A stretch of DNA of 13,658 bases, taken from contig JAICVC010000042.1 in NCBI GenBank assembly GCA_025935515.1, positions 1-13,658 on the forward strand. The letters are read 5' to 3'. Source of the DNA: Sphingomonas sp. GTDB taxonomy: Bacteria > Pseudomonadota > Alphaproteobacteria > Sphingomonadales > Sphingomonadaceae. The notes beneath the pieces were generated by a model. It saw nothing but the letters and a program-made list of their open reading frames with translations. It made no database searches and had not been told where the DNA came from. Positions 5,895 to 12,810 of this stretch are shown here, piece by piece (positions within the stretch are counted from its first letter, which is position 1; each line of letters begins with the position of its first letter). The translations under genes and the position numbers were made by a program.

Positions 5895-7545
5895 CTGGTT
5901 TGCCGGCGCAGCGGTGGCAGCGCTGGCGTTGAGTCCCGCCTCGGCGTCGGCGCGGCTGACCGTGTCGGACGCGGCGCGGACCTATGTCCAGGCACGTGCG
6001 GCGTCGATGGTCGGAGACCATGCCCGCGCAGCGCAGCTGCTGGCCTCGCTTGCCGCCGCTCAGCCCGACGAGGTCGAGATCGCCAAGAAGGCGCTGACCG
6101 AGGCGATCGGCGCGGGCCGCATGGACCTTGCGCTGAAGCTATCTCACGGCGTGCCGGCAGCGAGCCTGCCGAGCGACGCGCGATTGCTGCTGGTGGCCGA
6201 GGAGATCCGGCGCGGCCGCCCGGATCGGGCACTCCCATGGCTTGGCGCAAGCGGACAGAGTGGCGACCTGACCTTCCTCGCTCCATTAATCACCGCTTGG
6301 GCCGCGGCCGACCGCGGTGACGTCAACCAGGCGCTGTCGGCGATCGACCAGGTGCCGCCGAACAGCCTGCTGGCGCCGCTGGCACCCGAAGAGAAGGCTT
6401 TTATCCTCCTCAAGTTCAAACGCACGGCCGAGGCCGAGCCGCTGGCTCGGGCCGCCGTCGGCAGGGCAGGGGCACGCGAGCAGCGGCTGCGCCTTGCCTT
6501 CGCCGACGGATTCCTCGCTTCTGGCGACAAGGCCCGTGCACTGATGATCATCGAAGGCATGGGCGCCGGAGAGGCCGTCGCCCGTCAGCGGATCGCAGCC
6601 GGCAGGACGAGCGCGCAGGCGATCGACAATCTGCCGAAGGCACTTGGCGAGGTGCTGACGGCCTTTTCCGCCGACCTTGCGCGCCTGCAGCGTTCGGCTC
6701 CGCCGATCGGGCTGGTGCAGGTCGCGCGCTATGTGAATCCGCAGAACAGCGGAACGACGGCGCTGCTGGGGCTGTTGCTCGCGGGACAGGACCGGACCGA
6801 CGAAGCCCTGACTCTGCTTCGGACCGTTCCGGCCAACGACGCACTCATTTCGCAGGTTCGTGACGTGCAGACCCGGATCCTGACCGGCGAGAAGCGCTTC
6901 AACGAGGCTTACCAGGTTGCCGCCTCCGCGGCGGCCGCACCCGGCGCCGACGTCAGCGACTATTCGCGGCTCGGGGACGTCTTCCAGGCCATGAAGCGCC
7001 ATGCGCAGGCGGCCGACGCTTATGGACGAGCGGTGATCTTTGCGCGTGCGCAGAACCTGAAGAGCGAGCTGTGGACGCTGCTGTTACTGCGGGCCAGCGC
7101 GCTCGAGGACGGCAATCGCTGGCCGGAGGCGAAGCAGGCGCTGAGCCAGGCGCTCGCGATCGCGCCCGACGAGCCGCTGCTGCTCAATTTCATGGGCTAC
7201 GGGCAGCTCGAGCGCGGCGAAAATCTCGACACCTCCGAAGCGATGATTCGACGGGCAAGCGAGCTTGCGCCGGACGATGCCTCGATCACCGACTCGCTCG
7301 GCTGGGCGCAATTCAAGCGCGGCAAGGTGACGGAGGCGATCGCCACCCTCCAGAAGGCCGCAGAGAAGGACCCCGATCAGGCGGAGATCCAGGAGCATCT
7401 CGGCGACGCATTGTTCAAGTCGGGGCGGCGCTATGAGGCGCGGTTCGCGTGGAATGCGGCGCTGATCAGCGCCGAGGACGATATTGCAACGCGAGTAAAA
7501 GCCAAGCTGGCCAGTGGGTTGACGCCGGCGAACGCCGCGCCTTGA
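5878..7545 (+). CDS. Exported tetratricopeptide-repeat protein; start codon apparently non-canonical
   Basis: About 555 residues from ATT 5878. The first 25 residues make a complete signal peptide: Arg3, hydrophobic WFAGAAVAALAL, then SPASASA before RLTVSD, so the protein is probably periplasmic. The rest is alpha-helical Ala/Leu-rich repeats. The clearest TPR units are C-terminal (about 362-391, 401-433, 468-501, 502-535), with the usual small residues and PD/DP turns (IAPDEP, LAPDDA, KDPDQA). It probably acts as a scaffold; partner unknown. Start: the frame lacks ATG/GTG/TTG between about 5834 and 5914. GTG 5914 is the nearest conventional choice but would delete the positive charge and half the hydrophobic core and has no ribosome site. 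ATT 5878 or ATC 5881 follows GGAGG and keeps the signal peptide. An ATG at 5889 is out of frame. Overlaps ETF-QO by 17 bases and the next gene by 4. The gene is firm, its start is not. Confidence 0.85.
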   Translation: MIRTCSWFAGAAVAALALSPASASARLTVSDAARTYVQARAASMVGDHARAAQLLASLAAAQPDEVEIAKKALTEAIGAGRMDLALKLSHGVPAASLPSDARLLLVAEEIRRGRPDRALPWLGASGQSGDLTFLAPLITAWAAADRGDVNQALSAIDQVPPNSLLAPLAPEEKAFILLKFKRTAEAEPLARAAVGRAGAREQRLRLAFADGFLASGDKARALMIIEGMGAGEAVARQRIAAGRTSAQAIDNLPKALGEVLTAFSADLARLQRSAPPIGLVQVARYVNPQNSGTTALLGLLLAGQDRTDEALTLLRTVPANDALISQVRDVQTRILTGEKRFNEAYQVAASAAAAPGADVSDYSRLGDVFQAMKRHAQAADAYGRAVIFARAQNLKSELWTLLLLRASALEDGNRWPEAKQALSQALAIAPDEPLLLNFMGYGQLERGENLDTSEAMIRRASELAPDDASITDSLGWAQFKRGKVTEAIATLQKAAEKDPDQAEIQEHLGDALFKSGRRYEARFAWNAALISAEDDIATRVKAKLASGLTPANAAP

Positions 7546-8366
7546 GCTCGGCCGGGAGCCCTCCAGCGCACGAGATCGCGCCAGCCAAGCTCAATCTGGC
7601 GCTACATGTTCGCGGCAAGCTGCCCGACGGCCGCCACGCGATCGAGACGGTGTTCGCCTTCTGCACCGATGGCGATCGGCTGAGCGCGGATCGCGCTGAC
7701 AGCGTTTCGCTGACGGTTTCAGGGCCATTCGGCGCGGAGCTTCCCGACCAGGACGACAATCTCGCGGTGAAGGCCGCGCGGGCGCTCGCTGCTGCGGCTG
7801 ACGTCGGGCAGGGCGCTTCCCTCACGCTCGATAAGCGGTTGCCCGTCGCATCCGGGATCGGCGGCGGATCGGCGGATGCCGCGGCGGCGCTGCGGCTATT
7901 GACGTCACTGTGGCAAATCGATCCGAAACATGCCGAAAGGGTCGCTCCGACGCTGGGCAGCGACGTTCCGGCGTGCCTTCTCAGCCTGCCGATGCGCGGC
8001 GAAGGCACCGGCGATCAGCTCACTCCGGTCGACTTGTCGGAGCTATCAGGAACGCCCATCCTGCTGGTGAATCCCCGGGTCCAGTTGTCGACGGCGGATG
8101 TTTTCGCGGGCTGGGACGGTGAGGATCGCGGACCGCTCGGCGATTGGCGCGAGGGGCGCAACGATCTCGAGAAGCCGGCGATTGCACTGATGCCCTTGAT
8201 CGGAGCGGTCGAGGCGTGGCTTGCGGCGCAATCCGGGGTGACCTTCACGCGGATGTCCGGTTCCGGCGCGACCTGCTTTGCCTTGTTCGACACCGAAGAC
8301 GCGCGCGATGCCGCGGCGGATTCGGTGCCGCGCGAATGGTGGCGCCTGGCGACTTACCTGCGCTAG
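7542..8366 (+). CDS. ispE: 4-diphosphocytidyl-2-C-methyl-D-erythritol kinase
   Basis: A 274-residue GHMP-family kinase that phosphorylates CDP-methylerythritol in the cytosolic MEP pathway to isopentenyl diphosphate. The N-terminal APAKLNLALHV block holds Lys16, matching the conserved active-site lysine. The ATP loop PVASGIGGGSADAAAAL is at 101-117, GSDVP with the catalytic Asp141 at 139-143, and the third GHMP motif MSGSGATCFALF at 238-249. Length is normal. The TTG at 7542 overlaps the TGA of the TPR gene as TTGA and places the conserved APAKLNL block 13 residues from the start, as in homologues; the in-frame ATG at 7449 would lie deep in the TPR gene. No clear Shine-Dalgarno sequence is seen, so translation may depend on coupling. 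Third gene of the operon. Confidence 0.95.
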   Translation: MSSAGSPPAHEIAPAKLNLALHVRGKLPDGRHAIETVFAFCTDGDRLSADRADSVSLTVSGPFGAELPDQDDNLAVKAARALAAAADVGQGASLTLDKRLPVASGIGGGSADAAAALRLLTSLWQIDPKHAERVAPTLGSDVPACLLSLPMRGEGTGDQLTPVDLSELSGTPILLVNPRVQLSTADVFAGWDGEDRGPLGDWREGRNDLEKPAIALMPLIGAVEAWLAAQSGVTFTRMSGSGATCFALFDTEDARDAAADSVPREWWRLATYLR

Positions 8367-8376
8367 GGCAGCGCCC

Positions 8377-9735
8377 ATGACGGGCCGTCTGATCCTGACC
8401 GCCGAGGCGATGCGCGCTGCCGAGCAGGCCGCGATCGATCGCGGCACCAGCGTCGAGACCCTGATGGAGCGCGCGGGGGCGGCGCTGGCCGAGACGGCCT
8501 ATCGCTTTGCCGGTCCGATGCCGGTGCTGATCCTGTGCGGACCAGGCAACAATGGCGGCGATGGCTATGTCGCGGCGCGGCATTTAGCAGCGCGCGGGGT
8601 GGCGGTCCGGGTCGCGGCCTTGAGCAGCCCGAACAGTGATGCTGCGAAACGGGCGCGATCGCAGTGGGAGGGGGAGGTCGAAACGCTGTCGACCGAAACC
8701 GGCCCCGCCCAGCTGGTCATCGACGCCTTGTTCGGAACCGGTCTGAAGCGCGAGTTGGAAGGCCATGTTTCGCAACAGCTTTCACGCCTCTGCCAAGCGG
8801 CGATCGTCAGAATCGCCTGCGACTTGCCCAGCGGCGTCGAAACCGACAGCGGCGCTGAGCTGAGTGCGGTTCCCGACTTCGACATGACAGTGACGTTCGG
8901 GGCGCTCAAGCCGGCGCATCTGCTTCATCCGGCGATGCACAGGTGCGGCCGCATCGTCCTGGCCGATATCGGCATCGAGGCGGATGCCAGCTGGCACGAG
9001 ATCGGCGCACCGGTGCTTCCGCCGTTCGACTCCGGGGGACACAAATATGACCGCGGTCTCGTTCACGCGCTTGCCGGCACCATGCCCGGGGCCATCGCGC
9101 TGTCGGCCAAGGGCGCGGCGCTTGCCGGGGCAGGCTATGTCAGAATCAGCACGTCGCGTCCGATCCTCGGCCTCCCCTCGTCGATCGTCCAGCTCGACAC
9201 CGCTCAGGTGAATGACGAGCGGATCGGTTGCCTGCTGGTGGGCCCCGGCCTTGGCGACGTCCCGCAGGTCCTGACGCTGGCGCTCACTTCGAAGGCGCCC
9301 AAGGTGATCGACGCCGATGGGATAACGCACCTCGGCGATCCAGCACGGCTCAGAGGCCAGGATGCGATCGTGACGCCGCACGAGGGCGAATTCCGCAAAT
9401 TGTTCGGCGATCTGGAAGGGACGAAGCCCGAGCGGGCCCTCGAAGCCGCCCGGCGTTCGGGCGGGGTCGTCGTCTACAAGGGTCCCGACACGCTGGTCGC
9501 GTCGCCCGAGGGAAGGCTTGGTTTCGCGCCGTCGGCGCACCCCTGGCTGGCGAGCGCGGGCACCGGGGATGTGCTGGCAGGGATCATTGCCGCGATGCGC
9601 GCGAGGGGCTTGGGCGCGTTCGACGCGGCCTGCGGCGGCGTCTGGCTCCACGGGCGCGCTGCCGAGATCGCCGGCCCCGAATTGATCGCCGACGACCTCG
9701 CGGAGGCCATTCCGGCCGCCATTGCGTCGCTGTGA
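8377..9735 (+). CDS. nnr: Bifunctional NAD(P)H-hydrate epimerase / ADP-dependent NAD(P)H-hydrate dehydratase
   Basis: A 452-residue metabolite-repair enzyme that epimerises and dehydrates damaged hydrated NADH/NADPH back to the active cofactor. The N-terminal YjeF_N epimerase domain (about 1-215) has CGPGNNGGDGYVAARHL at 54-70, DALFGTGL at 116-123 and CDLPSGVETDSG at 148-159. The C-terminal ribokinase-like dehydratase domain (about 220-452) has HKYDRG at 222-227, LLVGPGLG at 287-294, IDADG, TPHEGEF at 333-339 and SAGTGDVLAG at 393-402. All key motifs are intact and the length matches the two-domain fusion. ATG 8377 is ten bases after the ispE stop and only a weak AGGGC precedes it. The stop codon is shared with the next gene's GTG. 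Fourth gene of the operon. Confidence 0.96.
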   Translation: MTGRLILTAEAMRAAEQAAIDRGTSVETLMERAGAALAETAYRFAGPMPVLILCGPGNNGGDGYVAARHLAARGVAVRVAALSSPNSDAAKRARSQWEGEVETLSTETGPAQLVIDALFGTGLKRELEGHVSQQLSRLCQAAIVRIACDLPSGVETDSGAELSAVPDFDMTVTFGALKPAHLLHPAMHRCGRIVLADIGIEADASWHEIGAPVLPPFDSGGHKYDRGLVHALAGTMPGAIALSAKGAALAGAGYVRISTSRPILGLPSSIVQLDTAQVNDERIGCLLVGPGLGDVPQVLTLALTSKAPKVIDADGITHLGDPARLRGQDAIVTPHEGEFRKLFGDLEGTKPERALEAARRSGGVVVYKGPDTLVASPEGRLGFAPSAHPWLASAGTGDVLAGIIAAMRARGLGAFDAACGGVWLHGRAAEIAGPELIADDLAEAIPAAIASL

Positions 9736-10901
9736 ACGAGCTCATCGTCCGGATTGCCGCGCGTGGCGACGGGGTTACCGCCGGCGGCCGCCACGTCCCA
9801 TTCGGCGTGCCGGGCGATGCCGTGCTCGACGACGGCGCCTTGGCCTATGGCCCGCATCACCAGGATCCGCCATGCCGGCACTTTCCGGAATGCGGCGGCT
9901 GTCAGCTCCAGCATGCCGACGACGATGCCTATCGTGGCTATCTCGCGTCGCGGGTCGAAACGGCGCTGGCCCAGCATGGACTCGCGACCGAAATCCGGCC
10001 GCCGCACCTGTCGCCGCCGAACAGCCGCAGGCGTGCATCGCTCAAGGCCCTGCAGGTCGGACAAAGCGTCGTGATCGGTTTCAACGCCGAGCAGTCCCAT
10101 CGGATTATCGACATGCGCGAATGCCATGTCCTGCGGCCCGAGTTGTTTGCGCTCGTAGAGCCCCTGCGCGAGCTGCTCGCTGGAATGCTGCAGCCGAGGC
10201 GTATTGCAGAAATCCAATTGGCGCTGATCGAGCGGGGCGTGGACGTGTTGATCAAGGGCATTCCGGCCGGACGCTTGACCGAGATCGAACGCCTCACGTC
10301 GTTCGCCATGGACCATCAGCTGCCCCGCCTCAGTATCGATCGCGGTATTGGTCCTGATACCCTTTACGAGCCGGCACCCGCGACGGTGACCCTGTCCGGC
10401 ATTCCCGTCGGCTTCCCGCACGGCGCCTTCCTACAGGCGACAGAGGATGGCGAGAGGACCTTGATCGAAGCGGCGCAGGAGGCCGTTGGCGGATCAACGG
10501 CGATAGCCGACCTGTTCTCGGGGCTCGGGACGTTCGCGATGGCCACCGGCGCGAAATTTGCCGCCGAGGCATCGCGCGATGCGGCGGCTGCCTTGAAGCG
10601 CGCCGCGCCGGACACGACAGTCGAGCACCGCGACCTCTATCGCCGCCCGCTCGATGGCAGCGAGCTCAAGCGTTTCGACGCGTTAGTCCTCGACCCGCCG
10701 CGCGCCGGCGCCCAGGAGCAGGCGGCGGCATTGGCCTCGGCGAAGGTCGCTCGCGTCGCTTATGTGAGCTGCAACCCGGCGACCTTCGCGCGCGACGCGA
10801 GGACGCTGGTCGATGGCGGCTACAGGCTCGAGTGGATCGTCCCGGTCGGCCAGTTCCGCTGGTCGACCCACGTCGAGCTCGCCGCCTGCTTCAGCCGATA
10901 A
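9732..10901 (+). CDS. TrmA/RlmC/RlmD-family RNA uracil-C5 methyltransferase
   Basis: A 389-residue SAM-dependent enzyme that makes 5-methyluridine in rRNA or tRNA. The N-terminal TRAM-like part is short (about 1-35). Four cysteines fit the RlmD-type [4Fe-4S] cluster: Cys48, Cys54, Cys57 (CRHFPECGGC) and Cys131 (RECHVL). The methyltransferase domain has FLQATEDGE at 233-241, the SAM loop ADLFSGLGTFA at 259-269, LDPPRAG at 320-326, the catalytic nucleophile Cys347 in VSCNPATFARD and the general base Glu382 in HVEL. The position methylated cannot be assigned from this sequence, so no symbol is given. The GTG start overlaps the TGA of nnr as GTGA and gives the expected N-terminus. Last gene of the operon; its end overlaps the converging MAPEG gene by 11 bases. 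Confidence 0.94.
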   Translation: MNELIVRIAARGDGVTAGGRHVPFGVPGDAVLDDGALAYGPHHQDPPCRHFPECGGCQLQHADDDAYRGYLASRVETALAQHGLATEIRPPHLSPPNSRRRASLKALQVGQSVVIGFNAEQSHRIIDMRECHVLRPELFALVEPLRELLAGMLQPRRIAEIQLALIERGVDVLIKGIPAGRLTEIERLTSFAMDHQLPRLSIDRGIGPDTLYEPAPATVTLSGIPVGFPHGAFLQATEDGERTLIEAAQEAVGGSTAIADLFSGLGTFAMATGAKFAAEASRDAAAALKRAAPDTTVEHRDLYRRPLDGSELKRFDALVLDPPRAGAQEQAAALASAKVARVAYVSCNPATFARDARTLVDGGYRLEWIVPVGQFRWSTHVELAACFSR

Positions 10902-11343
10902 GTCCGCAATCGTGCAGGATCCGCGCGCCGGCGTGTACGGTCAGCCCAAGCAGGCACAGGGTAGCCAAAGCGAAGATCGCGAAACGGATCGCGACGATGT
11001 TGATCGTCGATTGAACGATGCTGTGCACGATCCTCAAGCCGACATAGCCCCAGGCGAGGTAGAGGTTGATGCCGTCGCCGAAACCCATGAGCGCGAGCGT
11101 CAGCGCGATCGCGTAGAAGATCGTCGGCTGTTCCATCAGATGGTTGTAATTGTGCGATGGCCACTGCGCCTCGTCGGGCGCCCTGCCGTCGAGATTGACC
11201 CCGCGAGAGCCGCGCGGGATCGTTCCCCAGCCGATCCCCATCGCAGCGAAGGCCCGCCGCCGGGCGATCGCCAGCCAAACCAGCATCACCAGCGACCATG
11301 CAACCAGGGCCACGACGGGCACGAGGATCGGACTATAGTGCAT
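10891..11343 (-). CDS. MAPEG-family membrane protein
   Basis: A 150-residue integral membrane protein of the MAPEG group (membrane-associated proteins of eicosanoid and glutathione metabolism). Four hydrophobic helices are visible at about 5-27, 73-88, 92-112 and 119-143. Between the first two is the family motif region HNYNHLMEQP (64-73), which carries the conserved Asn and Glu, and Arg104/His107 lie in helix 3. Bacterial members may have glutathione-transferase or peroxidase-like activity, but no substrate can be read from the sequence. ATG 11343 is chosen over ATG 11349 and ATG 11370 because AGGGGG (11351-11356 on the minus strand) lies seven bases upstream of it, whereas it almost touches ATG 11349. 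The gene follows the amidohydrolase by 51 bases and may share its transcript. Confidence 0.87.
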   Translation of the reverse strand: MHYSPILVPVVALVAWSLVMLVWLAIARRRAFAAMGIGWGTIPRGSRGVNLDGRAPDEAQWPSHNYNHLMEQPTIFYAIALTLALMGFGDGINLYLAWGYVGLRIVHSIVQSTINIVAIRFAIFALATLCLLGLTVHAGARILHDCGLIG

Positions 11344-11373
11344 GTGCATTCCCCCTGCGAACGAAGCCAAATT

Positions 11374-11392
11374 GCGCCAAGAGGGGAGGCGC
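11374..11392 (-). other. Short GC hairpin between the amidohydrolase and MAPEG genes
   Basis: On the minus strand GCGCC, a 9-base loop, then GGCGC follows directly after the amidohydrolase stop, with AATTT behind it. The stem is only 5 bp and there is no true T-run, so a full terminator is doubtful. It could be a weak attenuator or mRNA-end stabiliser. Confidence 0.25.
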
Positions 11393-11394
11393 GT

Positions 11395-12810
11395 CTAGTT
11401 CGCCCGGGCCTTTGCCTCGGCCAGCACGCGGTCGAGCTGAGATCGATCGAGCAGCCGGCCCTGCACCACGACCGCATTGAGTGCGCGCGTAGCGCTGATC
11501 GCGCGGAGAGGATTTGCGTCGAGGATCAACAAATCCGCCGCCTTGCCGGCGGCGACGGCGCCATATCTCGCCGAATAACCGAGGAAGCGTGGACCAGTTA
11601 TCGTCGCGCTGATTAGTGCCTGCCGAGGAGTCAGCCCCGCTTCGACATACCGCTCAAGTTCCTCGTGAAGACCTTCGCCCGGATAGTTGAAGCTGTTCAG
11701 ATATCCGGCATCGGTGCCTGCGAGAATCGGAATTCCCGCGGCAACCAGCATCGGTAGCACGCGTGCACTCAGCGCATACTCCTTGTGACGGGCCGCGACC
11801 TGCTCCGGTGTGGCTTTGGCCGCGCGTTCGACGCGCCATTGGTAGGTTTTGCGCAGTCCCGGGCCGATGTAGGCCAGGCCCGCGTCCCTCGAATGATCTT
11901 GGCGGTCGAGATTGGCGAGGATGCGGCCCATGTTCAGGGTCGGCGTGACGAAAACGCCCTTGGCGGCGAGCTTGCGATATTCCCTGCGCGCATAGGCGGG
12001 ATCGAAACTGTCGACGAAGGCGTCCGTCGCTGCACCGTAGCTGAGTTTACCGGCGGCATAGCTCTCGCCGATCATTTTCTCTTTCGGCGAGCCGGCCTTG
12101 ATCAAATAGTCGATGTGCTCGATCGACCCGAGGCCGGCGTCCACCGCCTGATCGATCGTCAAGGCATAAGGCGTATGCGCGGAGGTCTTTAGACCGCGGC
12201 GTTTGGCAGCACCAAGGGCGTAGAGAAAAGTTCCAGGTTTCAGTGTGTTGTCGGTGATCTTTACGAAATCAACCTTCATTGCCTGGAGCTTGTCGAGCGC
12301 GGCTTCGACTTCCGCCGGCGTGCCGACCTCCAGCGTGCCTTTCCAGATCGGCTTGTAGCCCTCGAGCTTTGGCCCTGAGGTGAAGATGCGCGGGCCGAGC
12401 AAGCTGCCGTTCGCGACCTGGCCGCGCCATTCGAACACAGACGAGCTCAAGTCAGCGGCGCAGTCGCGCACCGTGGTGACGCCATAGGCGACATAGAGCG
12501 GCAACAACGCCTTGTTCTCGCCGATGAGCTCGGGACCGCCGCCGAAGTGTACGTGCATGTCCCATAGGCCCGGCATCACAAACTTGCCGGTCCCGTCGAC
12601 CTCGCGCGTCGCGCTGAAACGGGCGTTCACGGACCTGTCGGGGCCCACGGCGCGGACCGTATCGCCGACGACCGCGATCCCCTGGCCGCGGATCAATCTG
12701 CCGCCCGCAACATCAATGACCGTTGCGTTGCGGATCAGCAGGTCGGCCCGCTCCCGCGCCGCGGCCGGAGCCGCGACGGCAAGCAGAGCCGCAAGAACCG
12801 AGCGGAGCAT
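11395..12810 (-). CDS. Secreted metal-dependent amidohydrolase
   Basis: A 471-residue hydrolase of the amidohydrolase superfamily (imidazolonepropionase/prolidase-like subgroup). Residues 1-18 form a signal peptide (MLRS then Leu/Ala core, cleavage after APAAA), so it acts outside the cytoplasm. Metal and active-site residues are visible: His86 and His88 (DMHVHF), Lys184 (FVKITD, a candidate carboxylated lysine), His212 (SAHTP), His232 (EHIDYL) and Asp367 (GTDAG). The flanking beta-sandwich strands (LIRNATVIDVAGG near the start, ADLLILDANPL near 425-435) are typical. Related enzymes remove amino acids from dipeptides or amides, but the substrate here is unknown. ATG 12810 shares one base with the stop of the upstream gene (TGATG); the longer frame starting at 12951 lies within that gene and would bury the signal peptide. 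Translationally coupled to the DHS-like gene. Confidence 0.92.
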   Translation of the reverse strand: MLRSVLAALLAVAAPAAARERADLLIRNATVIDVAGGRLIRGQGIAVVGDTVRAVGPDRSVNARFSATREVDGTGKFVMPGLWDMHVHFGGGPELIGENKALLPLYVAYGVTTVRDCAADLSSSVFEWRGQVANGSLLGPRIFTSGPKLEGYKPIWKGTLEVGTPAEVEAALDKLQAMKVDFVKITDNTLKPGTFLYALGAAKRRGLKTSAHTPYALTIDQAVDAGLGSIEHIDYLIKAGSPKEKMIGESYAAGKLSYGAATDAFVDSFDPAYARREYRKLAAKGVFVTPTLNMGRILANLDRQDHSRDAGLAYIGPGLRKTYQWRVERAAKATPEQVAARHKEYALSARVLPMLVAAGIPILAGTDAGYLNSFNYPGEGLHEELERYVEAGLTPRQALISATITGPRFLGYSARYGAVAAGKAADLLILDANPLRAISATRALNAVVVQGRLLDRSQLDRVLAEAKARAN

